A stretch of DNA of 64,000 nt from Marinomonas lutimaris. GTDB taxonomy: Bacteria; Pseudomonadota; Gammaproteobacteria; Pseudomonadales; Marinomonadaceae. Of this stretch, positions 17,904-26,241 are shown piece by piece. Below the pieces are notes generated by a model. It did not search any database. It had not been told where the DNA came from and saw only the letters and a program-made list of their open reading frames with translations. The stretch lies in NCBI RefSeq assembly GCF_019426345.1, contig NZ_JAHLLW010000001.1, positions 62,001 through 126,000 of the forward strand, in the 5' to 3' direction. Each line of letters starts with the position of its first letter. The first letter of the stretch is position 1. The position numbers and the translations under genes are program-made.

Positions 17904-18746
17904 TTATAAACTATCAAACAACTGGCTAATAAACGCCTCTTTCTCGCTATCCTGATCGATCAAACTCAAGATAACCGTCAAAAAGGTCGAGTCGTGTTTT
18001 TTCTCTGTGGTAGCAACGGATTGGACATAATAATTCAAACGATTCACTGCGCCTTTGTGTTCAAGATCCAATACCGCCTGCCCCAAGACTTGTGGCACAA
18101 CATCATCACTCTTAATAAACATAGTCGCTTCCGTTTTACTAAACTGAATAATCATGCAACGAAATTGCTTGTTTTCGAAGCGTACCATGGTCGGGATTTT
18201 AACATCCTTTACTAGCACAGCAGGCGCATCGGGGTTGGTGAACTTGGTAGCCTTCACAGGAGTGCTTTTGCCTGCGCCCATTAAGACATCTAACGATGCA
18301 GAGCTTACGCCACCAGGAGAGACAGATTCACGGGCTTTTTGAGACGTCAGCTTCTTATCAAGGCCATGCTTTTTCGCAGCCGATATGACTTTGTTAGCGA
18401 GCTGTTCACTAGAAAATGGTTTGCCTAGATAATCCGTCACACCTGATTGAACAGCTTCCACCACATGGCTTTTATCACCACGGCTAGTAATCATCAAAAA
18501 TGGCACGTCTTCTTTTTTGTATTTCGGTTGTTCTCGGCACCACTTAAGCAGCTCGACGCCTGTCATTTCAGGCATTTCCCAATCGCACAACACCATATCA
18601 AACTGAATTTTATTTAACATTTGTTGTGCTTTACGTCCATTCACCGCCTCTTCAATTTCAACCGCAGGAAACTGCTTACGCAATGTGCGCCGAATCAAGT
18701 CACGTGTAAAAGAGGCATCATCTACTACCAAAATTTTTAACGACAT
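17904..18746 (-). CDS. Response regulator with C-terminal PilZ-like domain
   Basis: 280 residues from the ATG at 18746. A GTG one codon earlier is possible but less likely. The receiver domain (1-125) has D9/D10, phospho-acceptor D55 in VLCDWEMPEMTG and Lys in GKPFSSEQ. After a Ser/Lys-rich linker comes a beta-rich C-terminal region (~185-280, VRFENKQFRCMIIQFSKTEA) that could be PilZ-like, but the RxxxR/DxSxxG c-di-GMP motif is not evident. Output is unknown. The start overlaps the cysZ-like stop by one base (TGATG), so the two are coupled. Pseudomonas has a response regulator at the same place between phoR and phoU. Confidence 0.78.
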   Translation of the reverse strand: MSLKILVVDDASFTRDLIRRTLRKQFPAVEIEEAVNGRKAQQMLNKIQFDMVLCDWEMPEMTGVELLKWCREQPKYKKEDVPFLMITSRGDKSHVVEAVQSGVTDYLGKPFSSEQLANKVISAAKKHGLDKKLTSQKARESVSPGGVSSASLDVLMGAGKSTPVKATKFTNPDAPAVLVKDVKIPTMVRFENKQFRCMIIQFSKTEATMFIKSDDVVPQVLGQAVLDLEHKGAVNRLNYYVQSVATTEKKHDSTFLTVILSLIDQDSEKEAFISQLFDSL

Positions 18747-19525
18747 CACAAAGTTCCATTAGTACGATCTAACAAGGCAGAAAAATCCCCATGTTGTGAT
18801 CTGAAAACCGAAATCCACAATAATGTGGCAGCTACAACAGCAATCGGCATAACGAATAGGTTAAAGAAAGGAATCGTCAAACCAACCATTACTATGCCGC
18901 CAAATGTCCAACATAACAAAGGTTTGGAGCGTAATGCCATTCTCATGTCATGAAATTTAACCTTATTATTATCAAAAGCATAATCCATATATTGCAGGGA
19001 TAACATCCAAGCCGAAAACAATAGTAATAATACTGGAGCAATAACATTAACAAGAGGGATAAAAGACAATAACAGTAACAAAATAAAACGAGGTAAAAAA
19101 TACAATATTTTCTGGCATTCTCGCTGTAAACTGCGACCAACTATCGCGATAAGAACGCCAGCCGTCAGCGTTTCATCAAAAACCTTCCCTGTTTCCTTTT
19201 CTTCTACTTTTTCTGCTAGAAACGCCATAAAAGGCGCCGCCAAAATATTCACACCTACTGAAAAACTATAGAACAAAAGTACACTAATAATAGCGGCAAA
19301 TATCAAATAAAAAAGCCAATTCAAAAAGGATACCCATTCAGGTAAATACCCCATTGCTGAATCCATTAAGGTCTGAAAATAGCTAAAGGCGACCATATAC
19401 AATAGGCCCACCAAAACAAAATTCGCCAACAAAGGCGCTAATATAAACAGCCTTAAATCTTTCGAAAAAACCAAAGGAAACGCTTTTAAAAAAGCCCCGG
19501 CGGCTTTAAATGGGTGAGTGATCAC
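18746..19525 (-). CDS. cysZ: CysZ/EI24-family membrane protein, putative sulfate transporter
   Basis: A 259-residue membrane protein of the CysZ (EI24/DUF540) family, in which E. coli CysZ mediates sulfate entry for cysteine synthesis. Hydrophobic helices cover about residues 25-50, 65-100, 135-180 and 205-240. Conserved family pieces are GxxYLxxG-like packing near SFSVGVNILAAPFMAFLAEKVE and PLVNVIAPV. It is the promoter-proximal gene of a two-gene unit with the response regulator. No other cysteine-synthesis gene is nearby, so the sulfate role is assumed from the family. Confidence 0.75.
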   Translation of the reverse strand: MITHPFKAAGAFLKAFPLVFSKDLRLFILAPLLANFVLVGLLYMVAFSYFQTLMDSAMGYLPEWVSFLNWLFYLIFAAIISVLLFYSFSVGVNILAAPFMAFLAEKVEEKETGKVFDETLTAGVLIAIVGRSLQRECQKILYFLPRFILLLLLSFIPLVNVIAPVLLLLFSAWMLSLQYMDYAFDNNKVKFHDMRMALRSKPLLCWTFGGIVMVGLTIPFFNLFVMPIAVVAATLLWISVFRSQHGDFSALLDRTNGTL

Positions 19526-19867
19526 GATGCTGCATTACTCCTAAAGTTAGACCCTTCGATCAAATTTATCTAAGAGCTACAGAATATCATGACGACTTTC
19601 TCGGCTCCACATAGCCTTTCAAATTGAAGACTCATAAACGTAATGAACAACAGCTTCAAGCCTTGTAGACACTAAACATGCAATTTTCACTGCTCTTTTA
19701 TAAAGCTTACATTTATTAGACGCATGACCTGATACGCAATTTCGATTGTGACCTTTAGCGAATTGGTGAACTATGAAACCGTAAGACGAATACGAACCAG
19801 TGCAGGTATCGCGTCTGAATATAAAAAGCACATTCACAAAAGTTAACTCACAAGGGACACTATAAAG
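19526..19867. other. 342-bp divergent intergenic region before oppA
   Basis: Lies between the cysZ-like gene (-) and oppA (+) and should hold both promoters. I see no open frame with a ribosome site. A small palindrome TTCAA-A-TTGAA sits at 19618-19628. No clear -35/-10 pair stands out. The oppA ribosome site is AAGGGACAC at about 19851-19859. Confidence 0.5.
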
Positions 19868-21478
19868 ATGAAAATGACATTACTCGCCAGTGCCATCATG
19901 GCAACTTCTTTCTTCGCTCTGCAAGCTCAGGCGGCAGACGTACCAGCTGGCGTAGAACTAGCGGCTAAACAAGAACTTATCCGTGGCGGCGGCTCAGAGC
20001 CTGCAACTATGGACCCACAGAAAATGGAAGGCACACCCGCTTCCATTCGTTCTAAAGATCTCTTCGAAGGTTTGTATAACCAAGATGGTGATGGTAACCA
20101 AGTTCCAGGTGTCGCCAAAAGCTACGATGTAAACGACGACAACACACAATACACCTTCCACCTTCGTAAAGATGCGAAATGGTCTAATGGCGATCCTGTC
20201 ACCGCAGAAGATTTTGTTTTCGCTTTCACACGTGCTGTCGATCCTGCACTCGCTTCACCATACGCATGGTTCATGGAAATCCCATCTATTGTTAACGCAA
20301 CTAAAATCATTGCGGGTGAAGCAAAGCCTTCAACACTGGGTGTAAAAGCCCTAGATGCTTATACATTCCAAGTCACGCTTGAACGTCCAGTACCTTACTT
20401 TGTAAAAATGACCTCTCATCAAACTATGTTCCCAGTGCCTAAAAAAGTGGTCGAAAAATGGGGCGATGATTGGACTAAACCAGAACACATGGTGTCTAAC
20501 GGCGCATATAAAATGGACGAATGGGTTGTTAACGAAAAAATGGTTTTCACCCGCAATAAAAACTATTGGAATGATGCAAAAACAATCATCAATAAGGTTA
20601 CCTATTTACCTATTGAATCCCCTAATGCTGAGCTAAAACGCTTCCAAGCAGGTCAAATGGATCTTAGCTATGAAATCCCCAATGACCACTTCAAACAGCT
20701 TATGCGAGACATTCCTGATGAAGTTGTCGTAACACCAAAACTAGGTACCTATTACTACGATTTCAATAAAACCAAAGCGCCATATAACGATGTTCGAGTT
20801 CGTAAGGCCTTGTCTTACGCTATCGACCGCAACGTGATTACTCAGTTTGTGACGGGCACAGGTGAACTACCTGCGTATTCTTTCACACCAGAAGTAGTAA
20901 ACGACTTTTCACCGGCAACACCTGAATACGCAACTTGGTCACAAAAAGAACGTGACGATAAAGCCAGAGCCCTATTAGAAGAGGCCGGTTATGGGAAAAG
21001 CAATCCACTGTCTTTCAGCTTGCTTTACAACACCAACGAAAACCATAAGAAAATAGCCATTGCGATCGCTTCAATGTGGAAAAAAACCTTGGGCGTTAAC
21101 GTTACTCTAGAAAACCAAGAGTGGAAAACCTACCTAGAAACGAAAAAGCATCAACAATTTGATGTAGCGCGTGCAGGTTGGATTGGTGACTACAACGAAG
21201 CCTCGACTATGTTAGATCTTTTAACCACTACTCACGGTAATAACGACGGTAAATACAGCAACGCAGAATACGACAAGCTATTGCACGATGCGCGTACCAT
21301 GCAGCACCCTGCCGAGAACTACAACAAGGCAGAAGAAATCGCCATTGAACAAGATATGGCCGTTGCGCCTATTTATCAATATACCGAAAAGCGTTTAGTA
21401 AAAAGCTATTTAGGCGGTTACATGCCTAACCCAGAAGACAACGTTTACGTGCGTGACATGTACATCATCAAGCACTAA
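19868..21478 (+). CDS. oppA: Oligopeptide ABC transporter, periplasmic binding protein OppA
   Basis: A 536-residue SBP family 5 protein with a signal peptide cleaved near AQA-ADVPAG (residues 20-23). Features shared with E. coli OppA are ELIRGGGSEPATMDPQKMEGTPAS at the start, the WSNGDPVTAEDFVFAFTRAVDP block and PVPYFVKMTSHQTMFPVPK. OppA proteins bind peptides of two to five residues with little sequence preference. It heads oppABCDF. A 173-bp gap with three tandem repeats and a perfect hairpin separates it from oppB. Confidence 0.94.
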   Translation: MKMTLLASAIMATSFFALQAQAADVPAGVELAAKQELIRGGGSEPATMDPQKMEGTPASIRSKDLFEGLYNQDGDGNQVPGVAKSYDVNDDNTQYTFHLRKDAKWSNGDPVTAEDFVFAFTRAVDPALASPYAWFMEIPSIVNATKIIAGEAKPSTLGVKALDAYTFQVTLERPVPYFVKMTSHQTMFPVPKKVVEKWGDDWTKPEHMVSNGAYKMDEWVVNEKMVFTRNKNYWNDAKTIINKVTYLPIESPNAELKRFQAGQMDLSYEIPNDHFKQLMRDIPDEVVVTPKLGTYYYDFNKTKAPYNDVRVRKALSYAIDRNVITQFVTGTGELPAYSFTPEVVNDFSPATPEYATWSQKERDDKARALLEEAGYGKSNPLSFSLLYNTNENHKKIAIAIASMWKKTLGVNVTLENQEWKTYLETKKHQQFDVARAGWIGDYNEASTMLDLLTTTHGNNDGKYSNAEYDKLLHDARTMQHPAENYNKAEEIAIEQDMAVAPIYQYTEKRLVKSYLGGYMPNPEDNVYVRDMYIIKH

Positions 21479-21485
21479 GCCACTG

Positions 21486-21551
21486 TTTTATATATTGAGT
21501 AGTACGTTTTTATATATTGAGTAGTACGTTTTTATATATTGAATAGTACGT
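21486..21551 (+). repeat. Three tandem copies of a 22-bp repeat after oppA
   Basis: The unit TTTTATATATTGAGTAGTACGT occurs at 21486-21507, 21508-21529 and 21530-21551 without gaps. The third copy differs at one base (GAATAG instead of GAGTAG). The array starts 8 bp after the oppA stop and precedes the intercistronic hairpin. Two turns of helix per unit would place a bound protein on one face. Confidence 0.95.
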
Positions 21552-21559
21552 TGTAAACC

Positions 21560-21585
21560 ATGCCCAGCGCAAAAGCGCTGGGCAT
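21560..21585 (+). other. Intercistronic hairpin between oppA and oppB
   Basis: A perfect 11-bp stem ATGCCCAGCGC / GCGCTGGGCAT around an AAAA loop, followed by CTCTTG rather than a T-run. Likely a partial terminator or an mRNA-stabilising 3' end for oppA, separating its dosage from that of oppBCDF. Confidence 0.8.
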
Positions 21586-21650
21586 CTCTTGAACTCCCTA
21601 CAGGTTCCTAGTATTAGCCGCCCTTTATAGCGCCTAATCCGGTAATTTTT

Positions 21651-22571
21651 ATGCTGACATTTATTTCAAAACGCATTTTAGAAGCCATTCCAACATTGTT
21701 GATTTTAATTACGGTTTCTTTTTTCTTAATGCACTCTGCCCCCGGCAGCCCATTTACCAGCGAACGCGCTTTACCACCCGAGGTGTTGGCAAACATTAAC
21801 GCTAAATACCATTTGGATGAGCCAGTCATTAACCAATATTTTTACTATCTTGGTGGCTTGCTTCAAGGTGATCTAGGACCTTCTTTTCGCTACAAAGATT
21901 TCACTATTAATGAACTGATTGCACAGAGTTTCCCTGTCTCTGCTGAGATTGGTATCTGGTCTTTTCTTGTCGCTCTACTTATTGGCGTGGGTTGCGGAAT
22001 AATCGCGGCACTGCGCCAGAACTCGTGGTTAGATTACAGTGTTATGGGCTTTGCAAACCTTGGGATCGTGCTGCCGAATTTTGTTTTGGCTCCGTTGTGT
22101 ATCCTGTTTTTCTCTATTTATAATCATTGGTTACCGCCCGGTGGCTGGAATGGAGGGGCTTGGCCTTATTTGGTGATGCCTGTTATTGCCATGTCCACTA
22201 GCTATATTGCGCAGATCGCACGTATTACTCGCGGTAGCATGATAGAAACCATGCACTCCAACTTTATCCGTACCGCACGAGCAAAAGGCCTACCGAAGTA
22301 TCGCATAATCTTTCAGCATGCTTTGCGCCCCGCCATGCTGCCTGTTGTTTCCTATCTTGGGCCTGCATTCGTCGGCATAGTGACAGGTTCTGTTATTGTC
22401 GATGTGTATTTTGGTACAGGCGGTATTGGTCAGCACTTTATCAATGGCGCATTGAATCGCGACTATTCCATGGTCATGGGTGTCACCATTTTGGTCGGTA
22501 CATTGACGATTCTATTCAATGCTATCGTCGATATTTTATACGCTGTTATTGATCCGAAAATTCGCTACTAA
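21651..22571 (+). CDS. oppB: Oligopeptide ABC transporter, permease OppB
   Basis: A 306-residue DppB/OppB-family permease with six membrane helices. The first is at residues 9-31. GSPFTSERALPPEV after it and the long periplasmic loop to about residue 95 are typical. The EAA loop reads RTARAKGLPKYRIIFQHALRPAMLPVV. It pairs with OppC to form the peptide channel. oppC starts 12 bp downstream. Confidence 0.95.
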   Translation: MLTFISKRILEAIPTLLILITVSFFLMHSAPGSPFTSERALPPEVLANINAKYHLDEPVINQYFYYLGGLLQGDLGPSFRYKDFTINELIAQSFPVSAEIGIWSFLVALLIGVGCGIIAALRQNSWLDYSVMGFANLGIVLPNFVLAPLCILFFSIYNHWLPPGGWNGGAWPYLVMPVIAMSTSYIAQIARITRGSMIETMHSNFIRTARAKGLPKYRIIFQHALRPAMLPVVSYLGPAFVGIVTGSVIVDVYFGTGGIGQHFINGALNRDYSMVMGVTILVGTLTILFNAIVDILYAVIDPKIRY

Positions 22572-22583
22572 GGCCTCGCTATT

Positions 22584-23510
22584 ATGATTACTACGAAAGA
22601 CAAAATTCAGGCCGTCGAACAGTTCGCCGAAAAAGTGGTGGAAGTCGAAGGTCGCAGTTTATGGCAAGACGCCCGTCGTCGATTTTTTTCTAACCATGCC
22701 GCAGTGACTAGCTTAATTATTCTGCTGCTTATTACCGCCATTGCTTTGCTTGGCCCGTTTTTCAGCCAATGGAATTACGACGATATCGACTGGGAAGCAC
22801 TGTCTGACATTTCCACTTTAGGTCGTCCAAACATTGAAAACAGTCATTACTTTGGTACTGACACCCTAGGCCGCGATATTTTTGTTCGTACCATGCAAGG
22901 CGGACAAATCTCGTTATTGGTTGGCATCATGGGCAGCGTAGTGGCTATCGTTATTGGTACGCTTTACGGCGCGGCATCAGGTTACATTGGTGGACGCGTT
23001 GACAGTGTGATGATGCGTTTCTTGGAGATTCTGAACTCTTTCCCTTTCATGTTCTTTGTGATCATCCTGATGACCTTATTTGGTCGCCATATCTTCTTGA
23101 TCTTTGTCGCCATTGGCGCGATTTCATGGCTCGATATGGCGCGGATAGTTCGCGGTCAGACCTTGAGCCTGAAAAACAAAGAATACATCGAAGCAGCTTA
23201 CGCTTGCGGCGTGTCGACACCAAAAATCATCTTGCGCCACATTGTGCCAAACGTACTCGGCATCGTGGTTGTTTATGCCACGTTGTTGGTACCGAATATG
23301 ATTTTGCTTGAGTCTTTTATCAGCTTCTTGGGACTCGGCGTTCAAGAGCCTATGACCAGCTGGGGCGCATTGATTTCTGAAGGCGCTCAAAATATGGAAA
23401 TTGCTATTTGGCAATTGGCTTGGCCGCTTGGTTTCCTAGTCGTGACTCTGTTTTGTTTTAACTTCCTCGGCGATGGCTTACGCGATGCGCTTGATCCAAA
23501 AGACCGCTAA
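22584..23510 (+). CDS. oppC: Oligopeptide ABC transporter, permease OppC
   Basis: A 308-residue DppC/OppC-family permease. An N-terminal cytoplasmic tail with WQDARRRFFSNHAA precedes helix 1 (about 40-62). HYFGTDTLGRDIFVRTMQGGQIS is the family hallmark before helix 2. The EAA loop reads EAAYACGVSTPKIILRHIVPNVL. It lies 12 bp after oppB and 9 bp before oppD in one operon. Confidence 0.95.
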   Translation: MITTKDKIQAVEQFAEKVVEVEGRSLWQDARRRFFSNHAAVTSLIILLLITAIALLGPFFSQWNYDDIDWEALSDISTLGRPNIENSHYFGTDTLGRDIFVRTMQGGQISLLVGIMGSVVAIVIGTLYGAASGYIGGRVDSVMMRFLEILNSFPFMFFVIILMTLFGRHIFLIFVAIGAISWLDMARIVRGQTLSLKNKEYIEAAYACGVSTPKIILRHIVPNVLGIVVVYATLLVPNMILLESFISFLGLGVQEPMTSWGALISEGAQNMEIAIWQLAWPLGFLVVTLFCFNFLGDGLRDALDPKDR

Positions 23511-23519
23511 GGAGGCTTT

Positions 23520-24509
23520 ATGAGCTTATCAAGTCAAAAGAATTTATTAGAAGTAAATAACTTACGAGTGAATTTCAGAACGCCCGATGGTTTTGTAACC
23601 GCGGTGAATGATCTGAACTTCACCTTAGCCCAAGGTGAAACCCTAGGCATCGTTGGCGAGTCTGGTTCTGGTAAAAGCCAAACCGCATTTGCTCTCATGG
23701 GCTTATTGGCTGGCAATGGCATTATTGAAGGGGAAGCACGCTTTAACGAGCAAAACATTCTGACCCTGAATGAAAAAGCCATGAACCGCATCCGCTCCAA
23801 AGAAATTGCCATGATCTTCCAAGATCCAATGACCTCATTGAATCCTTATATGAAGGTCGGCAAGCAGTTGATGGAAGTCTTGATGCTGCACAAAGGCATG
23901 AGCAAAGCCGAAGCGTTTGAAGCATCAGTCAAAATGCTCGACGCAGTGAAGATGCCAGAAGCGCGTAAGCGCATGAACATGTATCCGCATGAATTTTCTG
24001 GCGGCATGAGACAGCGTGTGATGATCGCTATGGCGTTATTATGCCAACCTAAGCTGTTGATCGCCGATGAGCCAACCACCGCCCTAGACGTCACCGTACA
24101 GGCTCAAATTCTGACCTTGCTGAACGAATTAAAAGACGACTTCAACACCTCCATCATCATGATCACTCATGATTTGGGCGTGGTCGCTGGCTTATGCGAC
24201 AAAGTGTTGGTGATGTACGCCGGACAAACCATGGAATATGGCACCGCAGAAGATGTGTTTTATCGCCCTACGCATCCGTATACGCAAGGTTTATTAAAAG
24301 CCATTCCTCGCCTTGATGGCAATGACGAAAAACTCTCCACCATTCCAGGCAACCCACCTAACTTGCTGCATATGCCATCAGGCTGTCCATTCCAAGCCCG
24401 TTGTGAGTTTGCCAGAGAACGCTGTGGAGAAAGCATGCCTGAGCTAAAAGAGTTTGCACCGGGTCAACTACGAGCTTGTCATAAATCCGTTGATGGATGG
24501 GTCGCCTAA
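23520..24509 (+). CDS. oppD: Oligopeptide ABC transporter, ATP-binding protein OppD
   Basis: A 329-residue peptide-importer ATPase. Walker A is GESGSGKSQ (about residue 46), the signature is FSGGMRQRV, and Walker B is [14 protein letters not shown], followed by the H-loop ITHDLGVV. The C-terminal extension has the four-cysteine cluster (CPFQARCEFARERC and RAC) that coordinates an iron-sulfur cluster in related OppD/DppD proteins. GGAGG precedes the ATG. The stop overlaps the oppF start by one base (TAATG). Confidence 0.95.
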   Translation: MSLSSQKNLLEVNNLRVNFRTPDGFVTAVNDLNFTLAQGETLGIVGESGSGKSQTAFALMGLLAGNGIIEGEARFNEQNILTLNEKAMNRIRSKEIAMIFQDPMTSLNPYMKVGKQLMEVLMLHKGMSKAEAFEASVKMLDAVKMPEARKRMNMYPHEFSGGMRQRVMIAMALLCQPKLLIADEPTTALDVTVQAQILTLLNELKDDFNTSIIMITHDLGVVAGLCDKVLVMYAGQTMEYGTAEDVFYRPTHPYTQGLLKAIPRLDGNDEKLSTIPGNPPNLLHMPSGCPFQARCEFARERCGESMPELKEFAPGQLRACHKSVDGWVA

Positions 24510-25510
24510 TGAACACTTCAAATAACGTATTAATGGAAGTGAACAACTTAAAAGTACACTTCAACATCAAGTCAGACAATGCATGGCCATGGGAAAAAGG
24601 CCAAGCACTAAAAGCCGTAGATGGCGTTAATTTGACCATTTACGCTGGCGAGACACTTGGCGTGGTGGGTGAATCTGGCTGTGGTAAATCTACGCTTGCC
24701 CGCGCTTTACTTCGCCTTGTGCCAATTACCGAAGGCAATGTGGTTTGGCTTGGACAAGATCTAACGGACTTAGACAAAAAACAAATGCGCAGCAAGCGTC
24801 AAGAGCTGCAGATGATCTTTCAAGACCCCTTGGCGTCGCTTGATCCGCGTATGACGGTGGGCGATATCATTGCAGAACCACTTAGAACCTTTCGTCCAGA
24901 ATTATCAAAAGAAGCGGTAAAAGCCGAGGTTCGCGCCATCATGGATCGCGTGGGGTTATTGCCTAACGTGATTAACCGTTATCCTCATGAATTTTCAGGT
25001 GGCCAATGCCAGCGCATCGGCATTGCTCGCGCTTTGATTCTCAAGCCTAAGTTAGTTGTATGTGACGAGCCAGTTTCTGCGTTGGACGTTTCTATCCAAG
25101 CGCAAGTGGTTAATCTATTGAAAGAGTTACAAGCGGAAATGGGCTTGTCTTTGGTATTTATCGCCCACGACTTAAGTGTGGTAAAACACATTTCAGACCG
25201 GGTTTTGGTTATGTACTTAGGCAATGCGGTTGAATTAGCCAGCAAACGCGCACTGTACGAAAATCCTCAGCACCCATACACCAAAGCCTTGTTGTCAGCG
25301 GTACCTGTTCCTGATCCGAGAGTAGAGCGTGGTAAAAAGATCCAGTTATTGACTGGCGATTTACCATCACCAATCAACCCACCGTCAGGTTGTGTTTTTC
25401 GTACTCGCTGCCCTCATGCCAATGAAGGCTGTGCGCAACAAAAACCGACTTTGCAAGTGTTATCGAATGAGCACCAAGCCGCTTGCTCGCGACTTGCAGA
25501 CATAGCTTGA
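24509..25510 (+). CDS. oppF: Oligopeptide ABC transporter, ATP-binding protein OppF
   Basis: A 333-residue ATPase, partner of OppD. Walker A is GESGCGKST, the signature FSGGQCQRI and Walker [17 protein letters not shown]-terminal cysteine set ([17 protein letters not shown] and AAC) again fits the Fe-S-bearing extension. An ATG four codons upstream is open, but the ATG at 24509 overlaps the oppD stop as TAATG and is preferred. It is the last gene of oppABCDF. Confidence 0.94.
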   Translation: MNTSNNVLMEVNNLKVHFNIKSDNAWPWEKGQALKAVDGVNLTIYAGETLGVVGESGCGKSTLARALLRLVPITEGNVVWLGQDLTDLDKKQMRSKRQELQMIFQDPLASLDPRMTVGDIIAEPLRTFRPELSKEAVKAEVRAIMDRVGLLPNVINRYPHEFSGGQCQRIGIARALILKPKLVVCDEPVSALDVSIQAQVVNLLKELQAEMGLSLVFIAHDLSVVKHISDRVLVMYLGNAVELASKRALYENPQHPYTKALLSAVPVPDPRVERGKKIQLLTGDLPSPINPPSGCVFRTRCPHANEGCAQQKPTLQVLSNEHQAACSRLADIA

Positions 25511-25549
25511 TACATCCTATTTAAGTACGAAGTAGATACAGGTAAAAAC

Positions 25550-25599
25550 ATTAAGCCGTTTTGTGATTTCTCAATTAAGAAAGCCCAAAACGGCTTAAT
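25550..25599 (+). terminator. Long-stem hairpin terminating the opp operon
   Basis: A 14-bp stem, ATTAAGCCGTTTTG pairing with CAAAACGGCTTAAT, encloses a 22-nt loop that can itself fold weakly. It lies 40 bp after oppF. The trailing sequence TGTTAC is only modestly T-rich. Confidence 0.7.
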
Positions 25600-25711
25600 T
25601 GTTACTAAACCTTCAGTTCTTTCATTTCAAAGCGAGTATTCATCACACAAGCCCGCTATTTTTGTCTATCATATAGATCTGTTAAATTAGGCAGCATTAA
25701 GGCTTTTATTT

Positions 25712-26239
25712 ATGCGTTTATACTCTTCTTATACAAATCTAAATCCTCTTGTATTACTGTTTTTATGTGTTATGTCTATCGCGTCCTACGCGGCAGATAA
25801 ACCAAAAGGAAGAGTTTTACTCACTGTATCGGGTGCAATCGATACTGCAAATCTACAACCAGAATCAACGTTTGATTTAGCGATGCTAAACAGCTTGCCT
25901 CAATACACCATCACTACGCATAATCCATGGACAAAAGGTATTCACACTTACCAAGGTTTTTCTGCCGCTGACCTACTAAAGCAGTTAGGTAGTACTGCTA
26001 CATTTTTACAAGTCACAGCTCTTAATGAATACATGACGGAGATTCCTCTCAGTGACTTTACGGAAAACGGCGCGATTTTGGCAACTCATCTAGACGGAAA
26101 GCCTATGAGTGTTAGAAACCTCGGTCCTATCATGATGATTTATCCATTTGACGAACACGAAGAGCTTAAATCTGAAATGTTTTATGGCCGTTCTATTTGG
26201 CAAATTGATCGCATCAAAGCGATTGTAGGAACCGAGTAA
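25712..26239 (+). CDS. Periplasmic protein with molybdopterin-dependent oxidoreductase-like fold
   Basis: A 175-residue protein with a signal peptide (residues 1-28, ending SYAADKP). The mature part resembles the small 'oxidoreductase molybdopterin-binding' fold of sulfite-oxidase relatives: LLTVSGAID, FDLAMLNSLPQYTI, HTYQGFSAADLL, VRNLGPIMMIYPFDE, then a C-terminal YGRSIWQIDRIKA strand. The conserved cofactor-binding cysteine of true sulfite oxidases is not present; the protein has no cysteine beyond the signal peptide. A sensory role with the kinase-like protein encoded 2 bp downstream is likelier than catalysis. That role is inferred from the operon. Confidence 0.7.
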   Translation: MRLYSSYTNLNPLVLLFLCVMSIASYAADKPKGRVLLTVSGAIDTANLQPESTFDLAMLNSLPQYTITTHNPWTKGIHTYQGFSAADLLKQLGSTATFLQVTALNEYMTEIPLSDFTENGAILATHLDGKPMSVRNLGPIMMIYPFDEHEELKSEMFYGRSIWQIDRIKAIVGTE

Positions 26240-26241
26240 AC

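Noticed and set aside
19619-19837. A 72-codon reverse frame ahead of oppA
   Set aside because: Low-complexity, Cys/His-scattered translation without a ribosome site; most likely chance in the divergent promoter region.
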